Shown here: in pieces, positions 33,301-35,194 of the stretch
Position numbering within the stretch: position 1 is the stretch's first letter
How the letters are laid out: every line of letters begins with the position of its first letter
NCBI RefSeq assembly: GCF_902489465.1
Contig: NZ_CABTZZ010000020.1
Span: forward strand, 1 to 35,194
DNA: 35,194 bases
DNA from: an uncultured Varibaculum sp.
GTDB taxonomy: Bacteria > Actinomycetota > Actinomycetes > Actinomycetales > Actinomycetaceae
Direction: 5' to 3'
Position numbers and translations under genes: made by a program
The notes under the pieces: generated by a model
Database searches by the model: none
Seen by the model: only the letters and a program-made list of their open reading frames with translations
Told to the model about the DNA's origin: nothing

Positions 33301-34597
33301 TGGGCGGGACGTGATGCCGGTGACCGTGCCGCGCCCCTCCCGCCCGGTGACTTTGACAGTAGTCGATGGACGTGGAATGCCTGCTCCCGGTGCCCAATGC
33401 GTCGAAACCTCTGCCCAGGAAGTTGAGGAGGTAGTGCGACAGGTTTGCTTGCACGCCCAGACCCAAAGCAAAGAGTCTTTGGGGGTGGTAGCTTTGACGG
33501 TCAAACATGCCCGGCGAATCAGTGCCGCGATTATGAGTGAAGTCGCTCGTAACCCACAGCTAGATAAATTCCTGGGTAGTAATCAAGAAGAACCCTTCGT
33601 GATAGTTGACGCAGCCGGAGCAGCAGGTTTACGTCGCGACCACGTGATTTTATCGGTAGGTTTCGCCAAAACTCCCCACGGTCAAGTACTCCATGACTTT
33701 GGAGTTATCTCGGCAGCTGACGGTACGGCGCTACTGGTAGACGCAGTTTCTATGGTGCGTAAAGAGCTATCTTTGGTGTCGTCGATGGCACCGGAAGCTA
33801 TTGACCCGCAACGTCTGCATCACCCGGGCTCCCAGATGCTTTACGATTTGCTACAGGCTGCCCGAGCCGAAGCCCAAACTGTAGGGCCAGTTGAGGCCGC
33901 GCAGGCGATGGGGGAGGAAGAATCTCAACCTGATCGTTTGTTGCTTGATCTAGCGGAACGGCTCTATTCCGTGGGGCTGACCGTGATTCCCAACTTAGGA
34001 CCGAAGAACGGCATGCGGATTCCCTTAGCCATCGGGCATCCAGACTATCCCGACGAACTACTAGTGGCGGTGCTTACCGACAACCCGGACTATGTAGCTG
34101 AGAAATCTTTGCGGCGCCGCGAACGGCACTGGCGGCAAAGGCTCAAAGAATACGGATGGGTGGTCAGCATCGTCTATTCCACCGCGGTATTTATGGATCC
34201 AGCCGCACAGGCTCAACAGCTACTAGATTTGGTGGTTGATGTGGTTGAAGAGCGCAAAAAAGCGCAGGCACAACGCCAAGCAGCGGCAGCTCCCGCGCCT
34301 GCTGCCTCCCCTGCGCCCAAGCCAGCGGTACCACCACTTCCGGCTGCCTCTCCTGTTTCACGGCAGGAGGCCAGCGAAGGCAATCGGAGCATACAGCGTC
34401 CCGCCATCTCCCGAGGGTTGCCCCTAACTGCTTATGGTGATGACCAGCTTGATGATCTGCTCGCCTGGATTCGTTCTGATGACAAGACTCGCAGCGTGGA
34501 TGAAGAAGTGGAGCTGCTCTTTAATGAGCTAGGTTTGCAGCGCCGAGATGGTCAGGTGGAAACGATCTTGAAGAATGTCGTCACCCGGAACGCTTAA
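30392..34597 (+). CDS. Large helicase/nuclease-like protein with degenerate ATPase motifs
   Basis: The layout follows actinobacterial DUF4011/superfamily I helicase-like proteins: an N-terminal domain (LELSAAHPGGLAQLYGGRPTRLSNLVREP), a first RecA-like core, a long helical middle, a second core (VVDAAGAAGLRRDHVILSVGFA), and a C-terminal MTES_1575-type nuclease-like domain (about 1183-1285, with NGMRIPLAIGHPDYPDELLVAVL and SLRRRERHWRQRL). A Pro/Ala linker and short tail follow. The Walker A position reads DAPPESEKTS instead of GPPGTGKT, and the Walker B position reads VLDGVEN instead of DEA. ATP hydrolysis is therefore doubtful. GTG 30392 is favoured: TATGGT lies six bases before it, suggesting leaderless initiation. 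ATG 30416 is an alternative. Confidence 0.7.
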   Translation: MSFNPETEMTTTEDPTSEAVAEPATPKSRKQLVEEMLSYWNASLEHTIAEETSSGYLELSAAHPGGLAQLYGGRPTRLSNLVREPRALSHCRIRAREVLSASRDRESRYGSAPVYLAIGTASWRQGGTLGAAWERAASKSASSTTKMSATAATAVNAESVVSSSEDAAKEQAEDSAVYDIEKVRASEPRTITGPALLCPVELSLTADEDVLITLDSAVEVWPPLEAALREKGEQAEIVSILQGLQAEVAFSPTNALHELRRLGLRHLLGFDLYDSLTVGQYLHPLSNLVKDFALNQDLLEQSDVTAALCGDVDAVGKVLSPLPQPVLTDRDPLAEHGVGDLDPAQHNVLDAVASGANLLLDAPPESEKTSTVAAILADAASAGRTIAYVPGARRRLQQVLGYFNRLGLESLTLDLSSRSRWRDLIPAKLLESLSAPVESADPAADEVTIKMRNELTQVRSQLGGYMEQLHRKRDPWQVSAYDALQVLADLTSMKPGPRTKVRFDLETLHRIASDGAKRAQELLAQAAEEGIFSQTRATNPWHSVVISSPEMVDTAVEGVNQLAGRMLPQVRADIDRAQKETGLLRAKNLNQWHDQLRMLDGLREAMDVFKPQIFERSAADMVIATATKKWRKERALNMKESQRRRLIKQAKDMVRPGRKVEDLHRELIRVQQQRRIWREYSPGGGWPVLPGRLDQMQKAEEALRGHITRIQPFFSTGFGDLMQMPLDELASLMDNLSQDEQGAERLPQRVAILKELHDLGLDELVDDLRERRVPFDLLRAELDLSWWASALAEMLRLDDRLAHFDGERLAELSTRLRELDLAQVNSLSEQVLRQVRHQVAKLVDTQSETVSDLEQVLKDARSDLPEVIGQFPIVERLRPIRAIPPVLVPQILGNDHPVDLLVLDGVENTDLAEVIPAIARAKQVVVVGDVRRSEQGTISEFAGIFPQLTAPPTRSRVNEWVASFLADHDYGRDVMPVTVPRPSRPVTLTVVDGRGMPAPGAQCVETSAQEVEEVVRQVCLHAQTQSKESLGVVALTVKHARRISAAIMSEVARNPQLDKFLGSNQEEPFVIVDAAGAAGLRRDHVILSVGFAKTPHGQVLHDFGVISAADGTALLVDAVSMVRKELSLVSSMAPEAIDPQRLHHPGSQMLYDLLQAARAEAQTVGPVEAAQAMGEEESQPDRLLLDLAERLYSVGLTVIPNLGPKNGMRIPLAIGHPDYPDELLVAVLTDNPDYVAEKSLRRRERHWRQRLKEYGWVVSIVYSTAVFMDPAAQAQQLLDLVVDVVEERKKAQAQRQAAAAPAPAASPAPKPAVPPLPAASPVSRQEASEGNRSIQRPAISRGLPLTAYGDDQLDDLLAWIRSDDKTRSVDEEVELLFNELGLQRRDGQVETILKNVVTRNA

Positions 34598-34599
34598 CT

Positions 34600-34791
34600 A
34601 TGAAGCATCCGGCAGCGCGTACCTACTCCGAGGTGGATCGCCGGCGCATCCGCGAAGGTAAACCTACTTCCTGGCAGGAAAGCGCAGATCGAACCGCGGA
34701 TCAAGATGAGCGCCAAGAAACTGCTAATCAGCACCCGGAAATAGACTACCTATCCGAAATGCCCCCTCATTGGCGCGAGCGTAACCAATAG
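34600..34791 (+). CDS. Small hydrophilic protein downstream of the helicase-like gene
   Basis: This 63-residue, highly charged protein begins two bases after the stop of the large gene and is likely translated with it. It starts HPAARTYSEVDRRRIREGKP and ends DYLSEMPPHWRERNQ, the PPHW ending being like small actinobacterial proteins found in this position. There is no signal peptide, membrane helix or cysteine. I do not know the function. Tight linkage suggests a partner of the large protein. Confidence 0.6.
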   Translation: MKHPAARTYSEVDRRRIREGKPTSWQESADRTADQDERQETANQHPEIDYLSEMPPHWRERNQ

Positions 34792-34819
34792 TCATCATTT
34801 GGTTTTTCTTGTAGTTACC

Positions 34820-34928
34820 GCGTGGAGCCTGGGTTTTTCCTCCCGCCCAAGAAATTCGGAAAACGTAGCGGCGTTTTCCGAATTCTTATGCCCACCGCAC
34901 CCACTCGGATAAAACCCAGGCTCCCCGC
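34820..34928 (-). ncRNA. Structured repeat element (copy B)
   Basis: This is on the opposite strand to copy A. The outer arms pair perfectly over 14 bp (34824-34837 with 34911-34924); the inner stem pairs over 13 bp (34853-34865 with 34872-34884) with a six-base loop, and is extended by the conserved AAGAA/TTCTT. Read on the minus strand, the internal loop strands are the same as in copy A (ATCCGAGTGGG at the start of the left strand; GGGCGGGAGGA on the right). The arm sequences differ from copy A throughout, yet remain paired. Confidence 0.6.
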
Positions 34929-34977
34929 TCGCTGGTACCACCTAAGTAAGGGGCTCAGCGGGAACAAGAACCGCCAG

Positions 34978-35018
34978 ATCCCCGCCTAGCCTGCTCGGAT
35001 AAAACTTCTCCCCCACGC
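34978..35018 (-). repeat. Half copy of the structured repeat element (copy D)
   Basis: On the minus strand this carries the outer arm start and the left loop strand (GCGTGGGGGAGAAG, then TTTTATCCGAG) of the family. The matching right half, GGGCGGGAGG with its arm, cannot be found on the other side (34929-34977). It looks truncated or rearranged. Confidence 0.45.
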
Positions 35019-35063
35019 AAAGGGGGTACGGCTGGTACGAGATTCCCGTAAGGTACGCAACTA

Positions 35064-35174
35064 GCGTGCAGGGGCGGATTTATGCCGTAGGGTAGGCTGC
35101 GGGCGTTAAATCCGTGAAAATGCCAGAGCATTTTCCGGATTTCGGGGCGCGAGGCAAAATCCGCCCCTGTGCGC
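35064..35174 (+). ncRNA. Structured repeat element, diverged (copy C)
   Basis: The outer arms pair over 12 bp (AGGGGCGGATTT at 35070-35081 with 35157-35168). The inner hairpin pairs 35108-35114 with 35136-35142 and 35116-35123 with 35128-35135, with one bulged base and a CAGA loop. The left loop strand starts ATGCCGTAGGGTAGG and the right strand is CGGGGCGCGAGGCA, recognisably related to copies A and B. A GCGGGAGGAAAA at the window end (35183-35194) may belong to another copy. Together with copies B and D it fills the gene-free stretch 34792-35194. Confidence 0.55.
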
Positions 35175-35194
35175 GGACGAATGCGGGAGGAAAA

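Noticed and set aside
1..35194. CRISPR array, prophage or integrase
   Set aside because: No regularly spaced identical short repeats with unique spacers, and no cas, phage or integrase genes in the window.

Overview
The window looks like a chromosomal segment of a moderate-GC actinobacterium, probably of the Actinomycetaceae (Varibaculum, Mobiluncus or Actinomyces-like). This is inferred from an actinobacterial-type polyphosphate glucokinase, frequent GTG and TTG starts, an LPXTG-like surface protein, leaderless-looking promoters and a large actinobacterial helicase/nuclease-like protein. No species-level marker (16S rRNA) is present.

Left edge (1-2530), an accessory patch: three direct repeats at exact 46-bp spacing, possibly an insertion-sequence end; a duplicated 82-bp palindromic repeat; a BrnT toxin remnant followed by an intact BrnA antitoxin; an RluA-type pseudouridine synthase; and an HTH-nucleotidyltransferase protein behind a double palindromic operator, with its expected HEPN partner reduced to ten codons.

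2592-15992, mostly core metabolism: a class I glutamine amidotransferase with a GCS2-type glutamate-cysteine ligase homologue; an asparagine-type permease; then a ZTP riboswitch in front of glyA, folD and a BMP/PnrA-like lipoprotein, which reads as one one-carbon/purine response unit. Exonuclease III, class II fumarase, a Ser/Thr-rich membrane protein, map-ppgK and a LacI-like sensor domain without a DNA-binding domain follow.

16189-25247: pheS-pheT, tRNAs with CAU (Met) and GUU (Asn) anticodons, a conserved hypothetical protein, a 1097-residue wall-anchored coiled-coil protein containing a CAP domain, and a DUF4190/DUF4352-like membrane protein. 25248-30224: a G10 tract, repeated motifs and a leaderless promoter ahead of a two-gene toxin-antitoxin-like cassette, then tRNA-Ser, an MFS exporter, a Pit phosphate transporter with PHO-box-like repeats, and tRNA-Arg. 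30392-34791: a 1.4-kaa helicase/nuclease-like protein with degenerate ATPase motifs and a small conserved companion.

The most unusual signal is a family of intergenic elements of about 80-111 bp, at 4591-4670, 4743-4849, 34820-34928 and 35064-35174, with a half copy at 34978-35018. Each has a variable but self-complementary outer stem, a conserved G-rich internal loop, and a variable but self-complementary inner hairpin. The arms differ between copies yet pairing is kept, as expected for a selected RNA (or single-stranded DNA) structure. I do not recognise it as a known family.
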